Counted from the first letter of the stretch, positions 25,764 to 35,951 are shown. The stretch is 64,000 nucleotides of DNA from Spirosoma sp. KUDC1026 (GCF_013375035.1 NZ_CP056032.1:4028001-4092000), one strand, 5' to 3'. Translations and numbers: made by a program. The notes: a model not told the origin generated them from the sequence alone.

Positions 25764-27496
25764 AACGGGGTAGTTGACTTAATGAGTGGTTGGGTTTCTG
25801 ACGTAGCGACTGACAGGCTGATTCGCTGGGCAGCTCGCCAGGGAATGATGGCCGAGAACAGAATGACGACCGCGATACCCGCCGTTACGCCAGCTCCCTG
25901 CGTGGTCAACAGACTCAGGATAAACAGAATAACTGCCGTAAAAACCAGCGCCCCGGCGATAACCTGCATCCCAAACCGGTTCTGCCGTTTGGTTTCCAGG
26001 GCCTCTGCGCCCTGCCCTTCTTCGATGGCCTCGTCGATTTTCTGCTGACGAGCCATCCGGTACCGGAGCTCTTCCCGCGCCACCCGATCCCTCGACCGCG
26101 CCCAGAGTTCATACCCCAGCAGCAGGAGCAGCGGCAGACCAATACCGATCATCGTTTCGGCACCCCGCGTCAGTTTAAATTCCAGTAGCCAGGGTGAAAG
26201 CACCTTGAAGAACAGGTTAACCGTCAGGCCAATCCCGGTGATCCAGAGCGTTGCCAGGCCGGTCAGACGTTTGGAGAACAGCGCCCAGAGTGGTGGCGCC
26301 AGCAGCGGTCCGCCCGAGATGGACGAGATACTCAGCACCACTTCGACAATGCCGCCAGCCGCCGGTACCAGTAGGGCAATCCCAATCATGCCCAGCCCAA
26401 ACACCCAGGACGAGCCCCGCGCTACCCGGATCAGTTGCTTATCAGAAGCCGCCGGATTGATCAGCGTTTTGTAGACGTCGTTGGTGAACACGGCCGAAAC
26501 CACGTTCAGGGCGGTATTGGCGCTGGCGGAGGTCGAGAAATACATGCCCGTGAGCATCAGTCCCAGTAGCCCCGGCGGTAGCACCAGTTTGCAGATCATC
26601 AGGTAGGCGTTCTCCGTATCCAGACCCGTCAGGGCGGGGTTGATAACCTTGTAAATCATGGGCGGCATCATCCAGATGACCGGGCTGATCAGGTAGAGAC
26701 CGGCGAACAGAAAAGCCACTTTCCGGGCCGATTTGGGGCTGTCGACGCTGGTGTAGCGCTGCACGAATGTCCAGTTGCCGCCGATGTAGCAGATGTGATA
26801 CAGCACGAAGGCCATAATGAAGCCCATGGTGTATTCGCCGTTCAGCGGACTGAAAAAATCCTCGGGTACGCGCTGCAAAAAGCTGTCGAATCCGCCCACC
26901 CGATCCAGCGACAGGGGCAGCAGAATGAACACGGCCGCCGACAGGACGACGAATTGCAGAATGTCGGTCACCATTACGGCCCAGAGCCCCCCGACGGCGG
27001 TGTAGGCAATCATGAAAATACCCAGGCCAATCGTGCAGGGCATCAGCGGCAGATCCAGCGAGGCACTCACGAGTTTGGCAACCGGGTAAAGCACCGATCC
27101 TTTGATGAACAGGGAAACCAGCGTAAAAATGAAGATGTAGACCTTTTGCACCGTAGCGCCCAGCCGCTCCCGGATGAACTCGGCGGCCGTCAGGGCACCG
27201 GTACGTTTCCAGCGGGGTGCCAGAAATAGCCCCGTAACCAGCGCGCCGATACACATGGTCCATTGAATGGTGATGGCCACCCAGCCGTGTTTGTAGGCGA
27301 TGGAACCCCAGGCCACGAACGTACCAGCGGAGAAAAAGCTCATGAAGAGCGAGAGACCGCCGATAAACCACGGCACCGCTTCGCCCCCCGCGAAGAACGA
27401 TTTCAGGTTGCGCCCCGTCCGGGCGAACAGCATCCCGATCCCCAGTACGAAGGCGGAGAAAACGAGGATAACGACGGTATCAATGGTTGTATTCAT
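25760..27496 (-). CDS. Sodium/solute symporter (SSS family)
   Basis: 578 aa with about 13 hydrophobic helices. SSS signatures are visible: FFAGGEAVPWFIGGLSLFMSFFSAGTFVAWG, and AYTAVGGLWAVMVTDILQFVVL. A hydrophilic loop near residues 480-510 is followed by two further helices. It should take up a monosaccharide or acidic sugar with Na+ across the inner membrane. In a PUL it is an alternative to MFS permeases and fits an organism with a sodium-pumping rhodopsin. ATGA overlap with GH2. Confidence 0.92.
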   Translation of the reverse strand: MNTTIDTVVILVFSAFVLGIGMLFARTGRNLKSFFAGGEAVPWFIGGLSLFMSFFSAGTFVAWGSIAYKHGWVAITIQWTMCIGALVTGLFLAPRWKRTGALTAAEFIRERLGATVQKVYIFIFTLVSLFIKGSVLYPVAKLVSASLDLPLMPCTIGLGIFMIAYTAVGGLWAVMVTDILQFVVLSAAVFILLPLSLDRVGGFDSFLQRVPEDFFSPLNGEYTMGFIMAFVLYHICYIGGNWTFVQRYTSVDSPKSARKVAFLFAGLYLISPVIWMMPPMIYKVINPALTGLDTENAYLMICKLVLPPGLLGLMLTGMYFSTSASANTALNVVSAVFTNDVYKTLINPAASDKQLIRVARGSSWVFGLGMIGIALLVPAAGGIVEVVLSISSISGGPLLAPPLWALFSKRLTGLATLWITGIGLTVNLFFKVLSPWLLEFKLTRGAETMIGIGLPLLLLLGYELWARSRDRVAREELRYRMARQQKIDEAIEEGQGAEALETKRQNRFGMQVIAGALVFTAVILFILSLLTTQGAGVTAGIAVVILFSAIIPWRAAQRISLSVATSETQPLIKSTTPL

Positions 27497-27510
27497 AGTG
27501 GTTTCAGTTC

Positions 27511-28356
27511 TTATTTAGGCGTGGCAGCAATACGTTCGGCCACCGTTCTGCCAATGTCATTCAGGGCGTCCTGGTTGTAATGGACAAAGTCTTTCATCCA
27601 CCGCTTCGCCGGAAATTGGTTCGCATCGGCATACACGATCGATACGTTTGTCAGTTGCCGGGCAACGCGAAGCTGGGCCATCCGAACGACGTCGTTGCCC
27701 GTTGGCGCGCGGCCGATCTGGTTACCCGTCAGCACGATGTAAAAAGGAATGGTAGCCCCCAGTGCTTCCCGAAACCGCTGGATTACACTGATCAGGGCAG
27801 CTTCGTAGGCTTGCGCCGTTAGTTTGCCGTCGAAAATAGCGTTGGCATCCCGTTCGCCCTGGAGCCAGATGATGCCGCTCACCGACTGTTTTTCGTGTTG
27901 CTGCGCCCGGTTGATTTTCTGAACGGCGTTCGCTAGCAATGGCTTCCGACCGTCGGCCGACCACGTACCATAATCGGCCATTTCGGCGTTGACGTGGCAC
28001 GAACTGCCGCCCCGGGCTGCCGGTATGATGATGACCTGCTGGCCAGTTAGCTGGTGGTAGCGCTCACCAAAAGCCGGCCAGGCACTTCCTGTACGAGCTG
28101 GTTGAAACGCCAGTGCGTTCTCCCCCACCGGATCGGCCAGCGGCACTAACGTATCGTGCTGATAGCGATATTCGAACGCCACACCTGCCGGTACCCGAAC
28201 CGACGAATCTGCCTGCCCCTGACCTACCGCGTTGCTCTGACCCGCCACGACAAATAAAGCTTTCGACTGTGCCAAACTGATGGTTAGGCCACCACTCAGC
28301 AGTGTAGCGGTTACGAAGAGTATAGTACGTATTCGGATCAGGGTTATACGTTTCAT
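27511..28356 (-). CDS. Sialate O-acetylesterase-like SGNH hydrolase
   Basis: 281 aa with a signal peptide to about residue 29. The SGNH-type block is LFVVAGQSNAVGQG (S about 40). It also has GGSSCHVN, IIWLQGERDAN and, at the C-terminus, DFVHYNQDAL with the His. This matches the carbohydrate esterase/sialate O-acetylesterase (CE6-like, DUF303) group, which removes acetyl groups from glycans in the periplasm. It lies 14 bp from the SSS gene and 12 bp from the large hydrolase-like gene, clearly co-transcribed. Confidence 0.87.
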   Translation of the reverse strand: MKRITLIRIRTILFVTATLLSGGLTISLAQSKALFVVAGQSNAVGQGQADSSVRVPAGVAFEYRYQHDTLVPLADPVGENALAFQPARTGSAWPAFGERYHQLTGQQVIIIPAARGGSSCHVNAEMADYGTWSADGRKPLLANAVQKINRAQQHEKQSVSGIIWLQGERDANAIFDGKLTAQAYEAALISVIQRFREALGATIPFYIVLTGNQIGRAPTGNDVVRMAQLRVARQLTNVSIVYADANQFPAKRWMKDFVHYNQDALNDIGRTVAERIAATPK

Positions 28357-28368
28357 TATCAGACAGGT

Positions 28369-30960
28369 TTATTCCAGATCAACGGCGAGTACTTCCATCC
28401 CGAACCCAGGCAGTTCAAACAATAACTCGTTTGACTTCTCACCTTTAGCTGGGGCTACCAGACGTGTTACCGACTTCAGTTTCTTCCCCTTCCCTATCGT
28501 TCCGGGCTGGAGCGCTACCTGAAACGTAGTTGCGCTAGCGTTATCGTTGAGCAGCAGGACGTAGACGCGATTGCCTTTTTCGGCGCGGGCCAGCAGACAA
28601 TCCACGGACGGGTTACTCGGCTGCGCGAACCCGTCCTGCATGAACAGGCTGGCTTTCTCGCCGTAGATGGTTCCCGGTACAAAGCCGTACGTCTGGTGGG
28701 GACCCACTTTGGGTGTAACAAACCCGCGGGGGAAGCTAACCTTGCCGCCAGACCGTAGCTCGGCTTCGGCCAGCAGGTAATCGGTCAGCCAGCCAATCTG
28801 CCACCAGGCGTGGTGCGGATACGGCCCGGCCCCTTTGTTCATGGCGTTCCAGTAGTAGGACGCGACGCTGGTTTTCGGATCGACAAACGCGTCGCGACCA
28901 ATGGCACCAGCGCGGGCCATGTCGGCAAACAGCGGCTCTTTCGTCAATCCATACATCCGGACGAACAGACCGGCGTGGCTGCATAGTTGGATGGGGCCGT
29001 GGCGGGTAGCCGATCCGAAAATACCACCGTGCTCAAAACTCAGCCCCGACTGGCTGATCTCCCAGTCTTCGCGCGGAGTCCCGTTCACCTGCTTGGGCTG
29101 ATGGCTGGCAATGGGGTGCGTATAGATCGAGGTTGTGTAGATTTTGGCCGCCGTGATAGCAGCCTCTTTGTAGCGGGCATCCTTTGTCAGATCGTACAAA
29201 TCCAGCAGCGCCTGCGCCGACTGGCCCGTAGCGAAGTCGGGGGCGTAACGGGCATCGCCACACACGCCCAGGAAACTGCCCGTTTCTACCGCGTTTTTGA
29301 TAAACCAATCCGCCCCTTTCCGGGCCGCCTGCAGGTATTTGGGATCGTGCAGAATCCGGTAAGCCACGATCAGCCCGTAAAAGGTCGGTCGTACATCCTG
29401 AATGTCGGTAAACACTTCCTGCTCCGAATGTCGGTCGTAGGCTACCGCCCAGCTCCCGTTGGGTTTCTGCCAGGTCAGGAGTCGATCGGCACCCAGCCGG
29501 AGCCGGTTTTTCAGCTCGTCGTTGGTCGGTTCAAACAGGAGCATATTGCCTAGATCGAGCATGGTATAGTACGTCAGCCCGATGGGTTCGACCACTTCAC
29601 CCCACTCCTCCACAAACTTTTTGGACTTAGCCAGGTAGTACTGGCCGACGGCTGCCCCTTTGAAAAATCCGTCTTTGGTCTGCTGCTGCACCAGCTTGAA
29701 ATTCTCGGCATAGGGCAGTACGTTCTCCATCAGGAGCGGGTCCTTGGTGGCCGTTGCCAGCATCCACATTGCGCCGTAGTCCGAGTTTTTCATGGCGTCT
29801 TTGTTCGAGCCAACGACCCCACCCAGATATGACTGCGCCCCAATCTTCTTCCCGTCGAATTCCTCTACGTTCCAGAGCGAGGTTTTCGGATCGGTCAGGT
29901 AGCTGTGCATCTTGGCGATCCGGTCCGTCAGCGACTGTTTGCTTTGGCGCAGCGCCAGCGACTCCTGAAACTGGTATACATCATAAACGGCGTGGTTAAG
30001 GGCTTTGAACCAGTCGCCATCGGTCAGGCTGTAGCGGAATGTGTACCGAATCGTCTCCCCGGCTTTCAAAGCCGACTTCGGTTCACCAAGCACCGGGTAG
30101 TATAGCGTTGGCGCCAGCTGAGCTTTGCGGTTCATGTGCGACAGACCGATGTTCCAGTCGATCTGGGTCATCTGGTCCTTTGCCCAGGGGTCGCGGGCGA
30201 GACCGGGTTCAGGAATGACAGCCAGCGTCAGGCCCGACTGCGTACTCACCATCGGACACAACGTACTGGCGCAACGTTCCCGGTACACAACCGGCAGGGA
30301 CGGAATACCATGCCCGTACGCATAAGCCAAGGCAAAGTTTTTCTGGATCGTCTTTCCCTGAAAATAGCCCGGCACCGTTGCCCAGCTCAGTTCGCTCCCC
30401 GGCACCGTCGCCAGCGTCGGGCTGGCCAGCGAGAAGAAACCGTCTTTCTTCGCCGTCAGCGTTTGGGTAATGATAATATCCGACGGAAACCGGGAATCCA
30501 GCGCCCATTCGCTGCTGATAGTGGCTACGTCCGTCTCGTGCTGAAACCGTAGTTTGTTCTGGTCGACGGTCTGGCCCTGACCCGAAAAGAAATGATACGC
30601 TTTTCCGGCCGTGTTCAGCGAAACAGGGTTCGTGCTTTCGTTCCACTGCACCGTCTGGTAGTGATATTTCGGCCCCGGAAACTCCTCGCCCGTAATCGAC
30701 CGGAACGTCGTGTCGGGTGTAGTCGACGGTTTTTCGACGGCATACAGGAGCGTCTGTTCACCGGAGGGCGCGGCCAGTTTCACCCACTGCTTGCCGTGTC
30801 GAACCGCCAGCTGCTGCACCTGCCAGCCTTTCGGCGACTGGGCGACGACAAGTTTCACCTGTTCGTTTGCCAGCGAGAGCGTCTGGCCGGACTGAGCCAG
30901 CGTTGCCGACCAGGCCAGCCAGAGTAAGAACCAGAGTTTATGTTTACAAGCGTACTGCAT
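28369..30960 (-). CDS. Secreted (alpha/alpha)-barrel-like protein of the utilisation locus
   Basis: 863 aa from the ATG at 30960, which gives a signal peptide (MQYACKHKLWFLLWLAWSATLAQ). The start at 30984 is TTG and adds 8 residues. The first about 330 residues are beta-rich. The middle (about 400-720) is a set of helical hairpins with Trp/Tyr-rich loops (LTWQKPNGSWAVAYDRHSEQEVFTD, FYGLIVAYRILHDPKYLQAARKGADWFIKNAV) like six-hairpin glycosidases or lyases. The last about 110 residues are beta-rich. I cannot name the family. It is probably a glycosidase or lyase acting on the PUL substrate; this rests on fold impression and context. Confidence 0.72.
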   Translation of the reverse strand: MQYACKHKLWFLLWLAWSATLAQSGQTLSLANEQVKLVVAQSPKGWQVQQLAVRHGKQWVKLAAPSGEQTLLYAVEKPSTTPDTTFRSITGEEFPGPKYHYQTVQWNESTNPVSLNTAGKAYHFFSGQGQTVDQNKLRFQHETDVATISSEWALDSRFPSDIIITQTLTAKKDGFFSLASPTLATVPGSELSWATVPGYFQGKTIQKNFALAYAYGHGIPSLPVVYRERCASTLCPMVSTQSGLTLAVIPEPGLARDPWAKDQMTQIDWNIGLSHMNRKAQLAPTLYYPVLGEPKSALKAGETIRYTFRYSLTDGDWFKALNHAVYDVYQFQESLALRQSKQSLTDRIAKMHSYLTDPKTSLWNVEEFDGKKIGAQSYLGGVVGSNKDAMKNSDYGAMWMLATATKDPLLMENVLPYAENFKLVQQQTKDGFFKGAAVGQYYLAKSKKFVEEWGEVVEPIGLTYYTMLDLGNMLLFEPTNDELKNRLRLGADRLLTWQKPNGSWAVAYDRHSEQEVFTDIQDVRPTFYGLIVAYRILHDPKYLQAARKGADWFIKNAVETGSFLGVCGDARYAPDFATGQSAQALLDLYDLTKDARYKEAAITAAKIYTTSIYTHPIASHQPKQVNGTPREDWEISQSGLSFEHGGIFGSATRHGPIQLCSHAGLFVRMYGLTKEPLFADMARAGAIGRDAFVDPKTSVASYYWNAMNKGAGPYPHHAWWQIGWLTDYLLAEAELRSGGKVSFPRGFVTPKVGPHQTYGFVPGTIYGEKASLFMQDGFAQPSNPSVDCLLARAEKGNRVYVLLLNDNASATTFQVALQPGTIGKGKKLKSVTRLVAPAKGEKSNELLFELPGFGMEVLAVDLE

Positions 30961-30987
30961 CAAAGCGCGTCGTTTCAGAGTCAAATT

Positions 30988-32463
30988 TTACTGCCAGTCG
31001 GGGTTCTGCTGCAGCTGCGGATTGGCGTTGATCTCATCCCGCGGAATGGGGAAATATTTGTTTTTGGCCTGCACGTTCCGTGTTGGATAGACATCGTTCA
31101 CCGCTTTCGGGATCACCGTCAAAAATTTGTCGGTACGAGTCAGGTCGTACCAGCGGTCGCCCTCCGCGAACAACTCCCACGAACGCTCCTGCAGCAACCG
31201 ATCAATAAAGGCGTCTTTGCCCAAACCTACCGCCAGATCGGCCAGGCCAGCCCGCTTGCGGATGGTGTTGATGTAGCCATAGGCTGTCGTGGTCGGGCCA
31301 TTCTGCCGGGCTTCGGCCTCCGCAGCAATCAGATACACATCGGCCAGGCGGAAGATAGGGATGTTAATGGCGTAGTTGCCGCCGTTTGAGTTGGCATCCT
31401 GGTATTTCTTCACCAGAACACCTTTCGTCGTCACGGGCGTGATGTTCCGTTGGCGAACCACCTGTCCCTGCGCATTCACATAGTTCGTATCCAGCAGCTG
31501 GCGTCGTTTGTCTTTGGGATCAAACGAATCGAAGAACGACTGATAGGCAAAGGCCGAGCCGTAGGACGAGCGGCCGTATTCCGGACCAGCGCTATTGGCG
31601 GGGCCATACAACGAGCCGATCTGTGAGGTTTGCCCCGGCGTGAAGTTTTCGCACTCGTAGGCCCACATATTTTCCTGCCGGGCCGCGTCCTCTTTCGTTA
31701 CGTTATACACGTCTTTTACCTCCGGCATTAGGCTGTATTTACCCGACGTGATGACGGCCTGCGCTTTTTGCAGCGACGTAGTCCAGTCCTCGTTATAGAG
31801 AGCAGCTTTGGCGTACAGCGCCAGCGCTACCTCTTTCGACGCCCGTCCTTTTACCAGCGTGGCCGAGTATGATGGCAGCAGCGCCACGGCCTGATCCAGA
31901 TCTTTGTAAATCTGCGCGTACACGTCCTTGCGTGGACTTTTGCCGACCGTAGCGTTTGCCAGGCTGGTGCTGGCGCTGGTTTTGACGATGATGTCGCCAA
32001 AGTTTTTGGTCAGCATCCAGTGGTAGAACGCTCGCAGGAAATAAGCCTCTCCCACGATTTCATCCCGGCGTTTGGTATCCATCGTGATACCCGGTACCCG
32101 GTCAATCGTCCAGTTGGCCTTTTCGATGCCGCTGTAGCAACGCCAGATATACAGGGGCGATTCGTTTTCCCGGCTAAAGCTCCGGGCCGCCGAATACTCC
32201 TGATCGTAGGTGAACAGGGTGTACGTGTTGCGGGCCACCACCGGGCGCGGATACACCTGATCGGCGCTAAAATCGGACGCCATCAGGGGAGCTGGTCCCC
32301 CGTAAAGAGTCGCCAGCGTTCCATAAGCCGACGTAATGGACGCTTCGGCATCCTGGGGCGTCTTGTAAAAGTTTTCGGTAAAAATGGACGAATACGGCGT
32401 CTCATCCAGCTGACAGGAAGCCAAGCCGAAAGCCGCAATTATTGGGATGAATATCTTTTTCAT
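30988..32463 (-). CDS. SusD/RagB family outer-membrane lipoprotein
   Basis: 491 aa with a lipobox (FGLASC at about residues 12-17). SusD features are present: LDETPYSSIFTENFYKTPQDAEASITSAYGTL, the TPR-like helices (GEAYFLRAFYHWMLTKNFGDI) and the C-terminal YFPIPRDEINANPQLQQNPDW. It caps the SusC channel and binds the oligosaccharide at the cell surface. It follows susC with a 128-bp spacer that holds a purine-repeat hairpin. Confidence 0.95.
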   Translation of the reverse strand: MKKIFIPIIAAFGLASCQLDETPYSSIFTENFYKTPQDAEASITSAYGTLATLYGGPAPLMASDFSADQVYPRPVVARNTYTLFTYDQEYSAARSFSRENESPLYIWRCYSGIEKANWTIDRVPGITMDTKRRDEIVGEAYFLRAFYHWMLTKNFGDIIVKTSASTSLANATVGKSPRKDVYAQIYKDLDQAVALLPSYSATLVKGRASKEVALALYAKAALYNEDWTTSLQKAQAVITSGKYSLMPEVKDVYNVTKEDAARQENMWAYECENFTPGQTSQIGSLYGPANSAGPEYGRSSYGSAFAYQSFFDSFDPKDKRRQLLDTNYVNAQGQVVRQRNITPVTTKGVLVKKYQDANSNGGNYAINIPIFRLADVYLIAAEAEARQNGPTTTAYGYINTIRKRAGLADLAVGLGKDAFIDRLLQERSWELFAEGDRWYDLTRTDKFLTVIPKAVNDVYPTRNVQAKNKYFPIPRDEINANPQLQQNPDWQ

Positions 32464-32482
32464 AAATGGCGAAAGAGCAGGT

Positions 32483-32589
32483 CAAAGAGTGAAAGAGCGA
32501 AAGAATGAAAGAGCGAAAGTTTGTCTTCGGAGCGGAACGGGCAGCATCCCGGAACTCGCTCTTTCGCTCTTTCTGTCTTTCACTCTTTG
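32483..32589. repeat. GAAAGAGC-repeat hairpin between susC and susD
   Basis: Left arm 32483-32520 holds GAAAGAGCGAAAGA-type repeats; right arm 32554-32589 has the complementary CTTTCGCTCTTT-type repeats. Loop of about 33 nt. The arms pair over about 35 bp with a few mismatches. It lies 2 bp beyond the susC stop, so an mRNA structure between susC and susD is likely. Confidence 0.75.
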
Positions 32590-32591
32590 AA

Positions 32592-35500
32592 TTAAAACGT
32601 GACTTGTAAGCCGGCTATCAGTGATTTGGCCGTTGGGTACACCAGGTTATCGATACCGATCAGCGTGTTGGAGTTACCATACGTATTGACTTCGGGATCA
32701 AAGCCGGAATAGTTGGTGAGCGTGAATACGTTGTTGGCGCTCACGTAAACCCGGGCGTTGTAAACTGCCTTGATCTTGGGCAGCGTGTAGCCCAGCGTGA
32801 TGTTCTTGCAGCGCAGGAACGAGCCGTCTTCCATAAACCGGTCCGAGATGGGCAGGCGTCCGCCCTGGAATCCGCTGACGTACTCGTTGCTCGGGTTGGT
32901 AGCCGACCAGCGATTCGCCAGCCCCGCAAACACGTTACGTTGTCCGAGCGGGTTTTCGAAGGTGTAGCGAATCAGGTTGAAGATCTGATTACCCTGCACG
33001 CCCGAGAAGAACGCACTGAAATCGAAATTCCTGTACCGCAGGTCGGTCGAGAAACCGTAAATAAATTTCGGATTCGCGTTCCCCGTAATAGTCTGGTCGG
33101 CGGCCGAAATCTGACCGTCGCCGTTCAGATCTTTCACTTTGGTGCCCCCCGCGCGACTATCGGAGCCGGGTAGCACAGTTTCGCCATTCTGGTAGATGCC
33201 GTCAAAAACGTACGTTTTGAAAACCCCCAGCGGCTGACCGACTTTCAGGATGCTGTAGTTATTCAGGATGAACTCGTCGGTTTGCCCGTCCAGACTTAGC
33301 AGCTTGTTCCGGTTGATGGTTGCGTTCCCCGATACGTTCCATTTGAGCGGCCCATCGAGCAGCCGGGCGTTAGCCGAAAACTCAATACCCCGGTTTTGCA
33401 GCGAGGCAAAATTCCCCGTAATGGTCGTGTAGCCCGACGAGAGCGGCAGGTTTTTGACAAACAGCAGGTCGCGGGTTTTCTTGTCATATACGTCAATAAC
33501 CAGGTTCAGCCGGTTGCTAAGCAGGCCGATGTCCACGCCGATGTTCGTTTGCAGCGACTTCTCCCAGCGCAGATCAGGATTTGGAATCCCCGACGGATTG
33601 ATGCCCGTATTATAGATGTGGTCGAATACGTAGTTGGCCCCCGACGATACCAGTGCCAGCGATTGATACGAGCCAATGGCACCCGCATTCCCCGTCAGAC
33701 CGTAGCTGGCCCGCAGCTTCAGGTCCGTGAAGACGGGCGTTTTCTTCATGAACGACTCTTCAATAATCCGCCAGGCCCCCGAGATAGCGGGAAAGAAACC
33801 GTACTTGTTGTTTGCCCCAAATTTGCTGGCTCCATCGGCCCGCGCCGTCAGGTCAATGAAATACTTGTCTTTGTAGCCGTAGTTGATCCGACCCATGTAC
33901 GAATCCAGCCGATCCTTGCTTCGGCTACTCGAAACGCTCCGTTCAGTAGCCAATTGAACCGCTTCGTTCAGGGTCGCGTCGTTCGGAAATTTACTGGCCG
34001 TAATGCTGTTCGAGTTACTGGCACCGGTCTGCGTCGCAAACAGGCCCGTGAGTTTCAGCGAGTGTTTGTCGGCAATCGTCGTGGAGTACGTCAGCACACT
34101 TTCGTGCAGCAGACCCAGGAAGTTACCGTTTCCTTTCGTAGCACTGCCGCCCCCCGCTGCCAGATCCGCCTGGTTGATAATGGAACGGGGTGAGTAATAG
34201 TCGCTCAGTGTATTCTGCAGGCTGACGTTCAGCGAAGCCCGGTACGTCAGCCCTTTCAGGATGCTGAACTCGGCATACAGGTTGCCCAGTGTGCGCCGTT
34301 CGGTCGTGCGGTTCAGGATCTGCGCCAGACCGATTGGGTTGGCTACCTCCCGATACGCCCCTACCCGCTGATCCCCAAAGGGATAGACGGAACCATCGGC
34401 GCGATACGGCACCAGTGTTGGCGCAGCCCCCAGCGCCGAGCCCAGAATACTGGAATAGACAGCCGGGCCATCAATGCTGCTTGAGCCCGTTGGGGTCCGG
34501 TCGTTGATCGAATACGTCGTCAGCAGACTGGTGCCCACTTTCAGGAGCTTGCTCACCCGGTGATCCAGGTTGAGTCGCAGCGAGTAGCGCTCAAAACCCG
34601 AGTTGATGATAATGCCCTGCTGGTTGAAGTAGTTTCCCGTCAGAGCCAGCTGCGTTTTTTCGGAACCGCCGATGATACTAATCTGGTGACTCTGGATAGG
34701 GGCATCCTGAAAAATGAGCTTTTGCCAGTTGGTACCCTCCCCCAGCGAAGCGGGGTCCGGGTAGTAATTGTTCTTGTAGATTTCGTTTTCAAGTTGTCCA
34801 AACTGGGCCGCGTTCAATACGTTCAGTGTTTTATTCACCCGCTGAACGCCGTAGTATCCATCGTAGGACACCCGCGTATTACCCGCTTTACCGCGTTTGG
34901 TTGTGATCAAAACCACGCCATTGGCCGCCCGCGACCCATAAATGGCCGTCGCCGATGCATCTTTCAGCACCTCAACCGACTCAATGTCATTGGGATTGAT
35001 AGCCGAGAGCGGACTGACGTCATTAACACCCCCGCCGTTGGAATACTGGATCCCGTCAACAACATAGAGCGGCTCCGACGTACCGTTAATGGAGTTGGTG
35101 CCCCGAATCCGGACGCTGATGTTGCCACCGGGCGCGGCTGAGTTCTGCGTGATCTGTACCCCGGCTACCCGCGCCTGCAAACCCTGCGCTACGTTGGCGA
35201 CTGGTGTCTGCAGTAAATCAGCCGCCTTGACGGACGCAATCGATCCCGTTGTTTCGACCTTTCGCTGGGTGCCATAACCAACCACCACCACCTCGCTCAA
35301 CGAACGGTCGTCAGACTTGAGGTCAACGCTGATCGTCGTACGGTTATTCACCGGCACCTCCTGCGACTCGTAGCCAATGTAGGAGAAAGCCAGTACGGCA
35401 TCTCCGCTGGGTACGGTCAAGCTGAATTGTCCGTTTGCGTCAGTCGTTGTGCCCTGCTGCGTTCCCTTTACCAGTACATTGACGCCGGGCAGTGCTTCCG

Positions 35501-35642
35501 TTCCCGAACTAACCTTACCCCGTACGGTCATCACCCGCGGAGACTGCCCAAAGCTGGTCGTGACCAATGCGACCAACAGGCCGGACAGATAAATTGCCAT
35601 CCGAAAACTCCTCGCAAACGGCGTTTGTAAACAGTGAAACAT
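32592..35642 (-). CDS. SusC/RagA family TonB-linked outer-membrane receptor
   Basis: 1016 aa from the ATG at 35642; the longer reading starts with TTG at 35681. An ATG at 35600 would put the signal peptide (MAIYLSGLLVALVTTSFGQ) right at the N-terminus. The carboxypeptidase-like domain is at about 35-120 (VRGKVSSGTEALPGVNVLVKGTQQGTTTDANGQFSL), then the TonB-dependent plug (SEVVVVGYGTQRK; VRIRGTNSINGTSEPLYVVDGIQY) and a 22-strand barrel. It imports the glycan or oligosaccharide with energy from TonB. It is the first gene of the locus, divergent from the LacI regulator. Confidence 0.95.
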   Translation of the reverse strand: MFHCLQTPFARSFRMAIYLSGLLVALVTTSFGQSPRVMTVRGKVSSGTEALPGVNVLVKGTQQGTTTDANGQFSLTVPSGDAVLAFSYIGYESQEVPVNNRTTISVDLKSDDRSLSEVVVVGYGTQRKVETTGSIASVKAADLLQTPVANVAQGLQARVAGVQITQNSAAPGGNISVRIRGTNSINGTSEPLYVVDGIQYSNGGGVNDVSPLSAINPNDIESVEVLKDASATAIYGSRAANGVVLITTKRGKAGNTRVSYDGYYGVQRVNKTLNVLNAAQFGQLENEIYKNNYYPDPASLGEGTNWQKLIFQDAPIQSHQISIIGGSEKTQLALTGNYFNQQGIIINSGFERYSLRLNLDHRVSKLLKVGTSLLTTYSINDRTPTGSSSIDGPAVYSSILGSALGAAPTLVPYRADGSVYPFGDQRVGAYREVANPIGLAQILNRTTERRTLGNLYAEFSILKGLTYRASLNVSLQNTLSDYYSPRSIINQADLAAGGGSATKGNGNFLGLLHESVLTYSTTIADKHSLKLTGLFATQTGASNSNSITASKFPNDATLNEAVQLATERSVSSSRSKDRLDSYMGRINYGYKDKYFIDLTARADGASKFGANNKYGFFPAISGAWRIIEESFMKKTPVFTDLKLRASYGLTGNAGAIGSYQSLALVSSGANYVFDHIYNTGINPSGIPNPDLRWEKSLQTNIGVDIGLLSNRLNLVIDVYDKKTRDLLFVKNLPLSSGYTTITGNFASLQNRGIEFSANARLLDGPLKWNVSGNATINRNKLLSLDGQTDEFILNNYSILKVGQPLGVFKTYVFDGIYQNGETVLPGSDSRAGGTKVKDLNGDGQISAADQTITGNANPKFIYGFSTDLRYRNFDFSAFFSGVQGNQIFNLIRYTFENPLGQRNVFAGLANRWSATNPSNEYVSGFQGGRLPISDRFMEDGSFLRCKNITLGYTLPKIKAVYNARVYVSANNVFTLTNYSGFDPEVNTYGNSNTLIGIDNLVYPTAKSLIAGLQVTF

Positions 35643-35840
35643 TCTATAAACGATTAAGGGTAGGAAATCAATAAAATACAATTCAGCCTAAAAGCTTCGA
35701 TCAATTCAGTTTTTCGTTACCTATACCCTGTTTAGCCGGGTGTAGTCAGTAAAACTGTCTCTTACGGGGCTTTTTTGCTTGCATTGGTTGATTTTAAACC
35801 CTAATAATAACCATTCAAAGTTTTTATTGACTTATTTTTT

Positions 35841-35874
35841 TGGGAACGATCCCATTTTCTTGCAACCGTTCCCA
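35841..35874. promoter_or_regulatory. Paired LacI-family operator-like sites
   Basis: TGGGAACGATCCCA (35841-35854) and TGCAACCGTTCCCA (35861-35874) share an AACG core; the second reads TGGGAACGGTTGCA on the other strand. Both have the central CG and near-dyad symmetry of LacI/GalR operators. They lie between susC and the lacI-type gene, so they may control both. The remainder of this 309-bp gap shows no gene. Confidence 0.6.
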
Positions 35875-35951
35875 AAAACTTGGCATCTTATCTCACGTAT
35901 TTTCCATAACTAACACCTACGAAAGCGCCTGAAATACAAAAAATACAATTT

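Noticed and set aside
30961..30984. TTG start 8 residues upstream of the 863-aa protein
   Set aside because: The ATG at 30960 gives a proper signal peptide and needs no rare start codon.
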